Assembly (NCBI GenBank): GCA_945888515.1
Contig: CAMDAD010000014.1
Coordinates: 1-64,000 of the forward strand
Reading direction: 5' to 3'
Length of the DNA: 64,000 bases
Origin: Akkermansia muciniphila
GTDB taxonomy: Bacteria > Verrucomicrobiota > Verrucomicrobiia > Verrucomicrobiales > Akkermansiaceae
The notes beneath the pieces were generated by a model that was given only the letters and a program-made list of their open reading frames with translations, did no database searches and had not been told where the DNA came from. Below are positions 1 through 8,468 of this stretch, piece after piece. A program made the position numbers and the translations under genes. Numbering within the stretch: position 1 is the stretch's first letter; every line of letters starts with the position of its first letter.

Positions 1-439
1 CGAGATCCATCTTGTTGATAGCAACTACCAAATGCTGAATGCGCAAGAGGTTGGCGATGAAGCTGTGTCGTTTGGTTTGCTCGATCACACCTTTGCGCGC
101 ATCGATCAGGATAATCGCGAGGTTGGCCGTCGAGGCACCGGTAACCATGTTGCGGGTGTATTGGATATGGCCCGGAGTATCGGCGATGATAAACTTGCGC
201 TTGGGCGTGGCGAAGTAGCGGTAGGCGACATCGATCGTGATGCCTTGCTCGCGCTCGGCTTTGAGGCCATCGGTGAGGAGAGCGAGGTTTACATGTTCAT
301 CGCCGCGCTTGCGTGAGGATTCTTCCACAGCTTCGAGTTGGTCCTCGAAGATGGATTTGGAATCATAAAGCAAGCGGCCAATGAGAGTGGATTTGCCGTC
401 ATCGACGGAACCGGCGGTGGTGAATCTTAGTAAGTCCAT
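1..439 (-). CDS. cysN: Sulfate adenylyltransferase subunit 1 (ATP sulfurylase GTPase), 5' part only
   Basis: N-terminal 146 residues of the GTPase subunit of ATP sulfurylase; the rest lies beyond the left edge. The start ATG at 437-439 gives an opening MDLLRF, followed by the P-loop GSVDDGKST at about residues 10-18, a switch-I-like REQGITID, and the G3 motif ADTPGH. By family knowledge CysN hydrolyses GTP to drive CysD in making adenosine 5'-phosphosulfate from sulfate and ATP. It is last in a minus-strand run cysC-cysD-small ORF-cysN, so it is probably co-transcribed. Whether a CysC domain is fused at its C-terminus cannot be seen, but a separate cysC is present upstream. Confidence 0.95.
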   Translation of the reverse strand, partial: MDLLRFTTAGSVDDGKSTLIGRLLYDSKSIFEDQLEAVEESSRKRGDEHVNLALLTDGLKAEREQGITIDVAYRYFATPKRKFIIADTPGHIQYTRNMVTGASTANLAIILIDARKGVIEQTKRHSFIANLLRIQHLVVAINKMDL

Positions 440-494
440 GGAAGAAAAAAGCTGAAATTTGGAAAAGCCGAAAAGCTGAAAGAAGAGTCGGAAA

Positions 495-701
495 TTAAGA
501 ATTTAGATTGCTGCGCAGTTGGTGAACGATGGTGGTGAAAATGGCGATGAGTTCTTCGGATTCTACGGATGTGCCGGAGCGAGTCATTGGGCGTCCGACG
601 ATCCGAACTTCCTCCCCATTTTTGGGAAGTGCGACGAAATTGCTAATCGCCATCGAGCCATACATGTTACATCGCTTGCGAAGTTCAGGAGTGATTCTCA
701 T
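495..701 (-). CDS. Small hypothetical protein between cysD and cysN
   Basis: A 68-residue ORF opening [11 protein letters not shown], with no signal peptide or membrane segment. It starts 33 nt after the cysD stop and ends 55 nt before cysN, filling the gap between two genes whose products normally form one complex. I recognise no domain. Its centre ([17 protein letters not shown]) reads like a real small basic protein, and its position inside the sulfate-activation operon is the main reason for calling it. It could be chance coding in a leader region. No function is proposed. Confidence 0.5.
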   Translation of the reverse strand: MRITPELRKRCNMYGSMAISNFVALPKNGEEVRIVGRPMTRSGTSVESEELIAIFTTIVHQLRSNLNS

Positions 702-734
702 GATTTGTTTTTTGCCTTAAAAAATTTCAGATTT

Positions 735-1640
735 TCAAAAATATCCTTCTTTCTTGCGGTCTTCCATGGCGGTTTCCGATCGTTTGTCGTCGGCACGGGT
801 ACCGCGTTCGGTTTGGCGGGCCGCGGCGACTTCGGCGATGACTTCGTCGAGGTTGGAAGCGTAAGACTCCACAGCCCCGGTGCAGGTGGCATCGCCGATG
901 GTGCGGAAGCGGACGATGCGTTTTTCCACGGTTTCGTGGGCCTGAGGTTGGAGGAAATCGGTGACGGCCAGGAGCTGACCATTGCGTTCGAATATTTCTC
1001 GCTCGTGGGAGAAGTAGATCGAAGGCAGCGGAATTTCCTCGCGTTGGATATACATCCAGATGTCCATCTCGGTGAAATTGGAGAGAGGGAAGATGCGGAA
1101 GTGCTCGCCCGGGTTCTTGCGACCGTTAAAAAGGTTCCAAAGTTCGGGGCGTTGGTTTTTGGGATCCCACTGGCCGAAGTCATCGCGGTGGGAGAAGAAG
1201 CGCTCTTTGGCGCGGGCTTTTTCTTCATCGCGGCGACCGCCACCGAGGCAGGCATCGTATTGATGTTTCTCGATGGTATCCAGCAGCGTTACCGTCTGCA
1301 GCTTGTTGCGGGAGGCATTCGGGCCTTTTTCCTCAACCACGCGTCCGGTGTCGATTGATTCCTGCACGAGACCGACAACGAGACGGGCGCCGATTTTTTC
1401 GACGAATTCATCGCGGTAGGTCATTGTTTCCACGAAATTGTGTCCGGTATCGACGTGGACGAGGGGGAAGGGCATCTTGGCGGGCCAGAATGCCTTGCGG
1501 GCGAGCCAGGCCATGACGATGGAATCCTTACCGCCGGAGAAGAGCAACGCCGGATTTTCAAACTGCGCGGCGGTCTCGCGGAGCACAAAAATGGCTTCCG
1601 CTTCCAATTGATCCAAGTGACTGAGTTGATAGTTAGGCAT
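735..1640 (-). CDS. cysD: Sulfate adenylyltransferase subunit 2
   Basis: 301 residues, the usual CysD length. The PP-loop SGGKDS is at residues 35-40, the middle contains the family stretch FPLSNFTEMDIW, and the protein ends in the characteristic KKEGYF tail. By family knowledge it binds ATP and sulfate and forms APS together with CysN, the first step of assimilatory sulfate reduction or sulfation. The start is the ATG at 1638-1640. A 128-nt AT-rich gap separates it from upstream cysC and carries an inverted repeat (1699-1714), so cysD may have its own promoter. Confidence 0.97.
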   Translation of the reverse strand: MPNYQLSHLDQLEAEAIFVLRETAAQFENPALLFSGGKDSIVMAWLARKAFWPAKMPFPLVHVDTGHNFVETMTYRDEFVEKIGARLVVGLVQESIDTGRVVEEKGPNASRNKLQTVTLLDTIEKHQYDACLGGGRRDEEKARAKERFFSHRDDFGQWDPKNQRPELWNLFNGRKNPGEHFRIFPLSNFTEMDIWMYIQREEIPLPSIYFSHEREIFERNGQLLAVTDFLQPQAHETVEKRIVRFRTIGDATCTGAVESYASNLDEVIAEVAAARQTERGTRADDKRSETAMEDRKKEGYF

Positions 1641-1695
1641 GATAAAAAGAAGGGCTGAAGGAGCGAACAGGTGCCGCCCGCGCGAGGTATGGAAT

Positions 1696-1716
1696 CATTT
1701 GACCGATTCGTCAATG
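1696..1716. promoter_or_regulatory. Inverted repeat upstream of cysD (candidate operator)
   Basis: TTGAC (1699-1703), spacer CGATTC, GTCAA (1710-1714) is a perfect 5-bp dyad with a 6-nt spacer, extended by CA/TG outside one bulged base. It lies about 60 nt upstream of the cysD start in the AT-rich cysC-cysD gap. Its core, TGAC-N6-GTCA, resembles the 24-bp palindrome between metK and ahcY at 40767-40790. Operator function is inferred; no bound protein is known. Confidence 0.4.
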
Positions 1717-1768
1717 AAAAAATATAAGTTTGTTGTGTAACTTACTAATGATTATCAGTGACTGAAAA

Positions 1769-2362
1769 TCAGCGACTTCTGCGGAGCAAGGTCGCCTGAA
1801 GCAGATGGTCTACGCATTCTTCCAGAGTCAGATTTTCGCTGTCGAGCACGAGATCGGCCTGCATGGGTTCCTGAAAGGAGCTATCCTTTCCGGTGAAGTG
1901 CTTGACTTCGCCCATGGCTGCTTTGGCATAGAGGCCTTTGACATCACGGGCGGCGCAGGCTTCGTAACTGGCTTTGACGTAAACTTCGAAAAAATCCTCT
2001 CCGAGGATGCCGCGTGCGACATCGCGCAGTTCACCGCGCGGAGTGATGGCTGAGACGAGGGTGATGATGCCCTGCGAGGCGAAGAGCTTGGCGACCTCGG
2101 CGATACGACGTATGTTTTCCAAGCGATGGTCATCTGAGAAGCCGAGATCGACATTCAGACCGGCGCGCATGTTATCACCATCGAGTATCACAGTAGCCCG
2201 ACCTTGTTGGTGCAGAACGCGCTCAGCGGCATTGGCTATGGTGGATTTTCCGCTACCCGACAGACCGCAGAGCCAAATCACCATGCCGCGTTGTTCGAGT
2301 AATCGTTCTTTCTCCTCACGTTGCAAAAAGCGGTGAAACTCGGTGTAAATGTCGGCATTCAT
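1769..2362 (-). CDS. cysC: Adenylylsulfate (APS) kinase
   Basis: 197 residues. The Walker A motif GLSGSGKST is at 33-41, followed by LDGDNMR and the APS-kinase stretch SAITPRGELR. By family knowledge it phosphorylates APS at the 3' position to give PAPS, used for reduction to sulfite or as sulfate donor for sulfotransferases. It is the first gene of the sulfate-activation run. The start ATG is at 2360-2362, with about 240 nt of non-coding DNA upstream before the small membrane-protein gene. I see no PAPS reductase in the window, so the fate of PAPS cannot be told from here. Confidence 0.96.
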   Translation of the reverse strand: MNADIYTEFHRFLQREEKERLLEQRGMVIWLCGLSGSGKSTIANAAERVLHQQGRATVILDGDNMRAGLNVDLGFSDDHRLENIRRIAEVAKLFASQGIITLVSAITPRGELRDVARGILGEDFFEVYVKASYEACAARDVKGLYAKAAMGEVKHFTGKDSSFQEPMQADLVLDSENLTLEECVDHLLQATLLRRSR

Positions 2363-2602
2363 GAGACGTCACAGCATCATGATTTCCATGGCCATGTAAA
2401 GCATGAATGCGAGACAAACACAGTAAACGCTTGTGGTTTTTTGACTAGCTGGAAAAAGCGTAGCCATCAGTGATGCATCCGCTGCGGCAAAAAGTCAGCG
2501 CCATGGGTGCGAGGATCCATGCGTTTACTCGGAAGGTGAAAATCAGCTGCGCCCCTCGCCTTGCCGGAGTGCGATGTGTTGATCGACAGGTCGCGCCTTT
2601 TC

Positions 2603-2875
2603 TCACTGCCGTTCCGCCTCTGTTTCGGAAGCACGTTTTTCCTCTGTCGCAGCGGCAGGGGAGGATCCTATCGGAGGCAATGGATTACCTACGATGTTGG
2701 CGATGACAAAAGCGAGAAAGCCGACGCAGCCCATCAGTCCGAGAAAGACCATAAACACCATGCCGAAGGGTGGATGGAAGCGTGGGTGAATGCCTCGACG
2801 CGAAAATTTCCAACTCATCCAGAAGGCCGCCAATGTGCCGAGAATCATTGTGGACAAAAATGCTTGGTAGTTCAT
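2603..2875 (-). CDS. Small two-segment membrane protein, unknown
   Basis: 90 residues with two probable transmembrane segments, at about 5-22 and 38-62 (rich in G, M, F and V), and a charged C-terminal tail of Glu, Ala and Arg. No family recognised. It follows the NusG-paralogue gene on the same strand after a 39-nt gap, so it may belong to the transcript led by the GbsR-type regulator. The start is the ATG at 2873-2875. Coding status rests on clean hydrophobic segments and position. Confidence 0.6.
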   Translation of the reverse strand: MNYQAFLSTMILGTLAAFWMSWKFSRRGIHPRFHPPFGMVFMVFLGLMGCVGFLAFVIANIVGNPLPPIGSSPAAATEEKRASETEAERQ

Positions 2876-2914
2876 GGGCGTGTCGTGTGGATGATCATGT
2901 TGGGTAAACCAATT

Positions 2915-3460
2915 TCAGGGTATATTCTCTTGGGGCAGTGGACGGCGCGGAAGAAGAAGGGAGAATAAATCAATATCGACCATTTGTGGCTGACCGAGGA
3001 ACTCCAGTAACACCTTCACTCGCTCGATGCTTGGCATCACCTCCACCACGGAGCCTCTCAGACCTTGCAGTGGGCCGTGAGCCAACTCCACTTCATCGCC
3101 TTTTTCAAAACGAGGTTTCACCGTAAGCACATCATCTTGGGAATTTTCCTGCCACGTTTCCCTCATCTCATCGACGAACCACAGTGGCACGGGCGGTATT
3201 ACGCTGCCGAACTTCACAAAGCCGCGCACGCCATGTGCGTGACCGACTGCGCGTTGTCGTTCTGCCAGTTCAAAACGCGCGAGCACATAGCCGGGAAACA
3301 GTGCCTCTTCCCACCAGACTTTGCCACGCCGTGTGGCTTTGCGGTAACGCAGCATGGGACAAAATACCTCCACTCCCTCGAGCTCACGCAAATGCTGTGC
3401 CGCCAAGCGCTCGCGCTTGGTTTGAGTCCGCACCACATACCATTGAGGTTCTTCTCTCAT
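2915..3460 (-). CDS. NusG-family specialised antiterminator (RfaH/UpxY-like)
   Basis: 181 residues. The NGN domain starts with WYVVRTQTKRE (about residue 7) and contains the family motif LFPGYVL (54-60); a KOW-like segment follows at about 118-150. By family knowledge NusG paralogues bind RNA polymerase at the beta' clamp helices and let it read through terminators of chosen long operons, often for surface polysaccharides. The ATG lies immediately after the TGA of the GbsR-type gene, so the two are almost certainly co-expressed. General NusG would sit beside rplK/secE, which are absent, so this is a paralogue. Its target operon is unknown; sulfate activation lies downstream. Confidence 0.88.
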   Translation of the reverse strand: MREEPQWYVVRTQTKRERLAAQHLRELEGVEVFCPMLRYRKATRRGKVWWEEALFPGYVLARFELAERQRAVGHAHGVRGFVKFGSVIPPVPLWFVDEMRETWQENSQDDVLTVKPRFEKGDEVELAHGPLQGLRGSVVEVMPSIERVKVLLEFLGQPQMVDIDLFSLLLPRRPLPQENIP

Positions 3461-3461
3461 C

Positions 3462-3971
3462 TCATTCGCCTAACATACGCTGAATCAGCGGCAATACAAC
3501 GCGACCGCGGTTCATCCATGCATCCAGTTTTTCCAAACGATCCCGATAGAATTTCCGCAGCTCCCTGTCTTCCTCGTCTTCGGCAGTATTCATCAGTTTC
3601 CCGACTTTGTCCTTGCCACTCTCTAGATGCGGACGCACTTGCTCACGGATGAAACCGCCGACCAATCTTCTGAGATCTACGTCAGGCTCATAAAGCGTGC
3701 GTCGGCTCCCATTCGCCTCCGCTTCCTTTACCGCGCCCAGTTCACGCAACATCCGAAGCCCTTGGCTGGCGGAGCCTTTACTCAATCGGAGTTTTTGCAC
3801 GACGTCATCGAGCGATAGCGCGTTGCGTGAAACAAACAGCAGCCCGTAGATTTCTCCTAGTGACTTAGGTAGGCCGATGACCTTCACGCCATCGACAAAC
3901 ACATCGATGACCTGCCGCTCCAAAACACTGAGGTCCGTGCCGTTTTCCACCGCATGCTCCGTCGCATCCAT
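3462..3971 (-). CDS. GbsR/MarR-type HTH transcriptional regulator
   Basis: 169 residues. A winged-helix region at about 35-100 includes GLPKSLGEIYGLLF, then DDVVQKLRLSKGSASQGL, matching the GbsR branch of the MarR superfamily; a helical tail follows. By family knowledge GbsR-like proteins are repressors, some sensing choline or related small molecules. In Verrucomicrobia and Planctomycetes I know such proteins mostly beside exopolysaccharide genes with a NusG paralogue, and here too the next gene is one. No polysaccharide cluster is visible, so the regulated pathway is unclear. The start is the ATG at 3969-3971. Confidence 0.85.
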   Translation of the reverse strand: MDATEHAVENGTDLSVLERQVIDVFVDGVKVIGLPKSLGEIYGLLFVSRNALSLDDVVQKLRLSKGSASQGLRMLRELGAVKEAEANGSRRTLYEPDVDLRRLVGGFIREQVRPHLESGKDKVGKLMNTAEDEEDRELRKFYRDRLEKLDAWMNRGRVVLPLIQRMLGE

Positions 3972-3993
3972 ACGGCAATACTAGCGGAATGAA

Positions 3994-5274
3994 TCATTTG
4001 TTCAATTCTTTTTGAACAAAATTCCTCCAATCATTCACAGCGAGTTGGATGCCGCGTGCCTTTTGTAAGGTTTCCTCATATTCCATTTCCGCTTGTGAGT
4101 CGGCGACGATGCCTGCGCCCACATGATAGTGGACGTGTGAGTTTTCGCGTATCAGGGTGCGGATGGCGATGCTGAATTGGCTCTCTTGATTGTAACCGAG
4201 ATACCCGATGGCTCCGCAGTAGAGCCCGCGAGGCACGGGTTCGATTTCGGCTATGATCTCGCAGGCCCGCTGTTTGGGCGCACCTGTGATGCTACCTCCG
4301 GGAAAACAGGCGGACAGCAGATCAATCGCATCCACATCCGGTCGCAGGATGCCTCGCACGGTCGAGACCAGATGGAACACCTGCTCTAGCGTCTCGAGCT
4401 GCAGCATTTCATCCACACGCACGCTGCCGAATTCGCAGACCTGACCGATGTCGTTGCGCAAGAGGTCGGTAATCATAATCAGCTCGGAGATTTCCTTAGC
4501 GGATGTTTGCAGTTCATAGGCGGAGCGGCGGTCTTCATCGGCATCCGCACACCGCGGGCGAGTGCCTTTGATCGGACGGGTCTCGACCTGCCTTCCGCTA
4601 ATGCGCAAAAATGTTTCTGGCGATGAGCTGAGAACCTCGCGTCCTGCCAGTTGCAACCATGCCGCCATGGGAGCGGGTGATCGGGCACGCAGGCGCTCGT
4701 AGAGACCTAGCAGCGTGCCTTCTTCTTCGCAGGTAGCGATGAATTGCTGCGTCAGATTGACTTGATAAATGTCTCCCGCGGAAATCCAGGAGCGGATGCG
4801 CTCCACGGCGGACAAAAACGTTTCACGCGTCATCACCGCGCGGAATTCCGACAGCTCACAGGGGTTTTGGGCTGTGGGCGGACGCAATTGTTGCGAGAGA
4901 TTTCCCTGCTCCCGCCATTGTCGCTGCTCGTGCTGGTAAATCAGCATCTGCGGGTAGTGACCGAATATGTAGCTGCCGTCATATTCGATCCAGCCGCAGA
5001 GCCCACCGAGCGGATGGCCGCAGTCCACCGCTTCGCGCTGGTGGGAGTGCCAGATTTGCTGCAGTCTTCGGCGATCTGCTAGATCATGAAGATTGCCGCG
5101 AACATAAAATTCTGGCGCTGCCGCGATGATGGATACGGCAGGACCGGCACTGTTCGGGGTATTTCCCGATGAGTCGAAAAACACCACACCATCGAGATGC
5201 GATAGGTGCGCTGCGACTTCCATGGGAGACATTTCCTGCCAGGTCTGTTCGAGAATTTGCTGATCCGCGCGCAC
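3994..5274 (-). CDS. pabB: Aminodeoxychorismate synthase component I
   Basis: 426 residues of the chorismate-binding family. The signature PIKGTRPR carries the Lys typical of PabB rather than the Ala of TrpE; SSPETFLR, GGSITGAPK and VGAGIVADS are also present. By family knowledge it aminates chorismate to 4-amino-4-deoxychorismate with ammonia from PabA, for p-aminobenzoate and folate. No pabA or pabC is adjacent. The GTG at 5274 is the first start in frame; an ATG 14 codons in (5232) is an alternative. The gene stands alone between def and the GbsR gene. Confidence 0.9.
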   Translation of the reverse strand: MRADQQILEQTWQEMSPMEVAAHLSHLDGVVFFDSSGNTPNSAGPAVSIIAAAPEFYVRGNLHDLADRRRLQQIWHSHQREAVDCGHPLGGLCGWIEYDGSYIFGHYPQMLIYQHEQRQWREQGNLSQQLRPPTAQNPCELSEFRAVMTRETFLSAVERIRSWISAGDIYQVNLTQQFIATCEEEGTLLGLYERLRARSPAPMAAWLQLAGREVLSSSPETFLRISGRQVETRPIKGTRPRCADADEDRRSAYELQTSAKEISELIMITDLLRNDIGQVCEFGSVRVDEMLQLETLEQVFHLVSTVRGILRPDVDAIDLLSACFPGGSITGAPKQRACEIIAEIEPVPRGLYCGAIGYLGYNQESQFSIAIRTLIRENSHVHYHVGAGIVADSQAEMEYEETLQKARGIQLAVNDWRNFVQKELNK

Positions 5275-5500
5275 GCCGGAACTTGTACCATCAGGGCGCG
5301 GTCGTCAATCTCTGGCATGCAGGTCAACAAGTGGTGGGCATTTTATTCCCATCCACTGCACAGGCTTGGCCTTCTTTGCGCGTATGCAAGAAAATTTGTT
5401 CCAGAGTTAAGCCCCTCACCGCAGGCACCTGTTTTGGTGGGAATGCCTCGGGTAGATCATCTGTTAGAGAGCGTGATGCGCTTCTCGTGAACGGCTTTAC

Positions 5501-6040
5501 TTATTCCAAAGACTTCAGCTGCTTGCGAATGGCCATCTTGGCTGCAGGCGAAAGGCGGTCGAGAAACAAGACGCCATCCAGGTGGTCAATCTCATGCTGA
5601 AAGGCACGAGCTAAGAGGCCGTCGGTCTCGACTTCGATCTGGGTGCCATCGAGTTGCTGAAAACTCACGCTTACTGCCGAAGGTCGGCCGACAGGAGCAC
5701 GCACCCCGCGAATGCTAAGGCAGCCCTCTGTTTCCACGGCGCGAGGTCCTTCGAGTTTCATGATTGGATTGATAAACACTAGGGGCATGTGCTCGACCAT
5801 GTCCACCTCTTCTCCATTGACCGTCATGAAGCTCACGCAATGGGGATCGTGTGAGACATCGATCACTGCCAAGCGCAGGGCGCGACCGATTTGTGGAGCG
5901 GCGAGTCCCACACCATTTGCGTGATACATGGTTTCCAACATGTTTTCTGCGAGCGTGACGATCTCTTCTGTGATCTCCGTGATCTCAGCGCATTTTTCCC
6001 TTAGCACGGGATCACCGATTTGGACGATATCTAACAACAT
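5501..6040 (-). CDS. def: Peptide deformylase
   Basis: 179 residues with all three motifs: GVGLAAPQIG (43-52), EGCLS (105-109, metal-binding Cys) and QHEIDH (148-153, catalytic Glu150 and metal ligands His149 and His153). By family knowledge it removes the formyl group from initiator methionines. It starts 16 nt after exbD ends and is probably the last gene of the tonB-exbB-exbD transcript. The start codon is the ATG at 6038-6040. 226 nt without a gene separate it from pabB. Confidence 0.97.
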   Translation of the reverse strand: MLLDIVQIGDPVLREKCAEITEITEEIVTLAENMLETMYHANGVGLAAPQIGRALRLAVIDVSHDPHCVSFMTVNGEEVDMVEHMPLVFINPIMKLEGPRAVETEGCLSIRGVRAPVGRPSAVSVSFQQLDGTQIEVETDGLLARAFQHEIDHLDGVLFLDRLSPAAKMAIRKQLKSLE

Positions 6041-6056
6041 ATGCTTTCTCTAACGA

Positions 6057-6482
6057 TTAGGGTTCAGGAGTGGCGGGCGACATCTTGGCCCGCGTGGGCA
6101 TGACCTTGATGCCGAGGCGACTGAGGGCGCCCCAGATCTCCACCATTTTGCCGAAGGGTGCCTTTTCATCGGCTTCGACCTCGAGCGTGCGGTCGGGATT
6201 GAGCTTGCGCCAGGCCTCGAGGTAGGAATCGAGCAGACCTTCCGGCACGGCGGCGCCTTCCAGCGCGAGATTGCCCGTGGCATCGATGGCGAGCACCGAC
6301 ATTTCCGCCATCACGGTTTCGGTGGGCAGATCCTTGGCGGTGGGCAAGGTGATTTGCATTTGGTGGCGCGGGCGCTTGAAGTTGGTGGAGACGATGAAAA
6401 AGATCAGCAGAATGAACAAAATGTCGATCATGGGCACGATCGGCACAGCGGAGTTTTTTTTGACGGGACGGACAAACTGCAT
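6057..6482 (-). CDS. exbD: ExbD/TolR-type biopolymer transport protein
   Basis: About 141 residues when started at the ATG at 6480-6482 (opening MQFVRPVKK), which sits 11 nt after the exbB stop; a longer reading from 6524 would overlap exbB. A single N-terminal membrane helix with VPMIDILFILLIFFIV carries the conserved Asp of the family, followed by a periplasmic domain. By family knowledge ExbD works with ExbB as a proton-driven motor that energises TonB. It is third in a tight tonB-exbB-exbD unit. Confidence 0.93.
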   Translation of the reverse strand: MQFVRPVKKNSAVPIVPMIDILFILLIFFIVSTNFKRPRHQMQITLPTAKDLPTETVMAEMSVLAIDATGNLALEGAAVPEGLLDSYLEAWRKLNPDRTLEVEADEKAPFGKMVEIWGALSRLGIKVMPTRAKMSPATPEP

Positions 6483-6493
6483 GGGTGCGGTGG

Positions 6494-7183
6494 TTAGTGT
6501 TCGGGCGGACGGGCTTTTTGGCAAACATGCACCAGCTTGCTGAGCAGCATTTCCAGTTCCGTGGTGAAGCTCTCAATTTTACGATTGAAAAAACTTTGTG
6601 CAATGACGCAGGGCACGGTAATAGCGAGACCGAAAATCGTGGTATTGAGAGCCACGGCGATGCCCTGAGCGATGCGCTGGGCGTCACTCATATCGCCAGA
6701 TTTGCCCATTTCCTGGAAAAGAAAAGCCAATCCGCTGGCGGTGCCGAGTAGGCCGAGAAGGGGCGAAACGACGATCACGACATCCAGCGCCGTCATGCCA
6801 GTGCTGAGATGCAGCAGCTCGTGTCGGGCGGTGGTTTGCACGGCATCGCTGATGTCCGCTTGCGACTTGCCGCGGTTTCGGACGCACACAGCAGCGAGGC
6901 GGGCGAGGGCGGTTTTACCCTGTTCGAATTCCTTCAGTAGCGGTTCCATGGTTCCATCATCCACGGACTGTTCAAAGCGATTCACCTGGTCGGCCAATAC
7001 AGGCGGGATAATGATGACGCGGCGTAGCGAGAGAACTTTGAACACGATGATGGTGAAGCCCACGAGGAGGCAAAGCAGAAGTGGGTACATAAAGTAGCCA
7101 CCAGCAACAAAGTATTCCCACACCGTCTGCAGGGCGTTCTGGGTGGGTGCGGATGTTTGGGCAAGGGTGAGTAGGAGTGTCAT
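6494..7183 (-). CDS. exbB: ExbB/MotA/TolQ-type proton channel
   Basis: 229 residues with an N-terminal helix (about 27-50), a cytoplasmic loop, and two helices from about 130 on, including SPLLGLLGTASGL and the later TIFGLAITVPCV. This is the MotA/TolQ/ExbB channel signature. By family knowledge it forms the proton-conducting motor with ExbD. The ATG lies 1 nt after the stop of the TonB-like gene, indicating translational coupling. No outer-membrane TonB-dependent receptor is in the window. Confidence 0.94.
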   Translation of the reverse strand: MTLLLTLAQTSAPTQNALQTVWEYFVAGGYFMYPLLLCLLVGFTIIVFKVLSLRRVIIIPPVLADQVNRFEQSVDDGTMEPLLKEFEQGKTALARLAAVCVRNRGKSQADISDAVQTTARHELLHLSTGMTALDVVIVVSPLLGLLGTASGLAFLFQEMGKSGDMSDAQRIAQGIAVALNTTIFGLAITVPCVIAQSFFNRKIESFTTELEMLLSKLVHVCQKARPPEH

Positions 7184-7184
7184 G

Positions 7185-8360
7185 TTAGAAGTAAAAATTG
7201 TAAATCAGTTCGATCGGCTCGTCATCGATTTCGGCTTTGAGTTCGGCGGGGATTGGAGGGATTTTCGCTTGGCGGATGGCGCTGAGGGTGAAGCCTTTTT
7301 GCACCTCGCCAGCATCGACCATCTCGACTACGGAAATGGTGCGGACGGTGCTGTCTGGAGCGATGACGAAGCGCACGGTGAGAATGCCTGGTGTGATGAA
7401 ATCTCGATACTTGGTGCAGTTGCGATGCCACTCGGCTTCCACGACACGACTGAGCGCACTGTGGTAGCGCCCCATGGGGGTATTGGCCACGTTGAGCGCC
7501 GATCGCCCCTTGCGCGTAATGGAGCCGCTGAGTTTTGTTTTGGTTTGATTGCCGCGAAAGCCAGGTTCGTTGGGATCTTGTTTGGGTGTGGGCTTGGGCA
7601 ACTCGGGACGCGTGGTTTCGGCCATTTCTTTGTTTTCATTGGCCGGCTTGTTTGCTGCTTGCGGCTTGAGGGCTTCTTCCTCGGTTTTGGTTCGCTCCAC
7701 GACCTGATCTCCGAGCAGCGTGGGACGGGAATCAGCGGTCATTTTTTTCGGATCCTCGCTCTTGTTTTCCTCTGGCTCGGTGGCCGGGGTGCTGGTCGTG
7801 GGTGGCTCTGTGGCAGCGGTCTTGGTGGGAGACTCGGCCGCAGTGGTGGTCGCGGGAGTAGGCGGCGTAGGCGTAGTCATGGCTTTGGCAAGTTCACTGC
7901 TGTCTAGTTTGCCGTCTTGCAAGCGACTCTCCGTGGTTTCGATTTCGCCAGGGCGACGCGGATCGCGACCGGCCTGGCTGGGCATGTTTGGCGCGCCGGC
8001 GACAGGAATAGCATCGCTGGTGGCCATGGTGTCGCGGTCGCCAATAAAGTCGGCTTTTTCCGGCGGTGCCGATGCCTGATCGCTAGAGGTGCGGGCAAAC
8101 GAGGGGCGCTGTTTTTCCGCGGGTGGAGTCTCCGCTTCGGGCTTGGGTGTGAGCGCTACGGGAGGGGCCATGACGATGACCACCTGCTCTTTCGGTTTTG
8201 GCGCGATTTTGGGACTGTGCTTGGCGAGGAGTTGTGATTGCAGTGCGAGGAAACCTACCACCACCAGCAACGCGAAAGTGATGACCACGGCAATCGCAAA
8301 CGAAAGCAACCAGAGTTGTCGTTCTTTTTCCCATGCGTGAGTTGTATGCGCCGCTGCCAT
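7185..8360 (-). CDS. TonB/TolA-like energy transducer with long low-complexity linker
   Basis: 391 residues from the ATG at 8358-8360 (a GTG at 8369 would add three). A membrane helix at about residues 16-42 precedes a roughly 230-residue linker rich in Pro, Thr, Lys, Glu and Ala that could span the periplasm. The C-terminal domain (last 100 residues, from about RYHSALSRVVEAEW to the terminal IYNFYF) has the TonB/TolA C-terminal look, with LTVRFVIAPDSTV and AIRQAKIPPIP. First gene of tonB-exbB-exbD. By family knowledge it carries motor force to outer-membrane receptors. TolA is the main alternative, but no tolB or pal is nearby. Confidence 0.85.
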   Translation of the reverse strand: MAAAHTTHAWEKERQLWLLSFAIAVVITFALLVVVGFLALQSQLLAKHSPKIAPKPKEQVVIVMAPPVALTPKPEAETPPAEKQRPSFARTSSDQASAPPEKADFIGDRDTMATSDAIPVAGAPNMPSQAGRDPRRPGEIETTESRLQDGKLDSSELAKAMTTPTPPTPATTTAAESPTKTAATEPPTTSTPATEPEENKSEDPKKMTADSRPTLLGDQVVERTKTEEEALKPQAANKPANENKEMAETTRPELPKPTPKQDPNEPGFRGNQTKTKLSGSITRKGRSALNVANTPMGRYHSALSRVVEAEWHRNCTKYRDFITPGILTVRFVIAPDSTVRTISVVEMVDAGEVQKGFTLSAIRQAKIPPIPAELKAEIDDEPIELIYNFYF

Positions 8361-8468
8361 TGGCCGCACTGATTATGAGCGCATTTGTGAGCAATCACAA
8401 GGAATTAGGCGGCGAATTTATGATTTCTTTCTTTGCAAATACGGCCATCAGGCTACAGAATCGCGCCC

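Noticed and set aside
519-1358. 279-codon plus-strand ORF opposite cysD
   Set aside because: Antisense shadow; cysD on the other strand has full family motifs.
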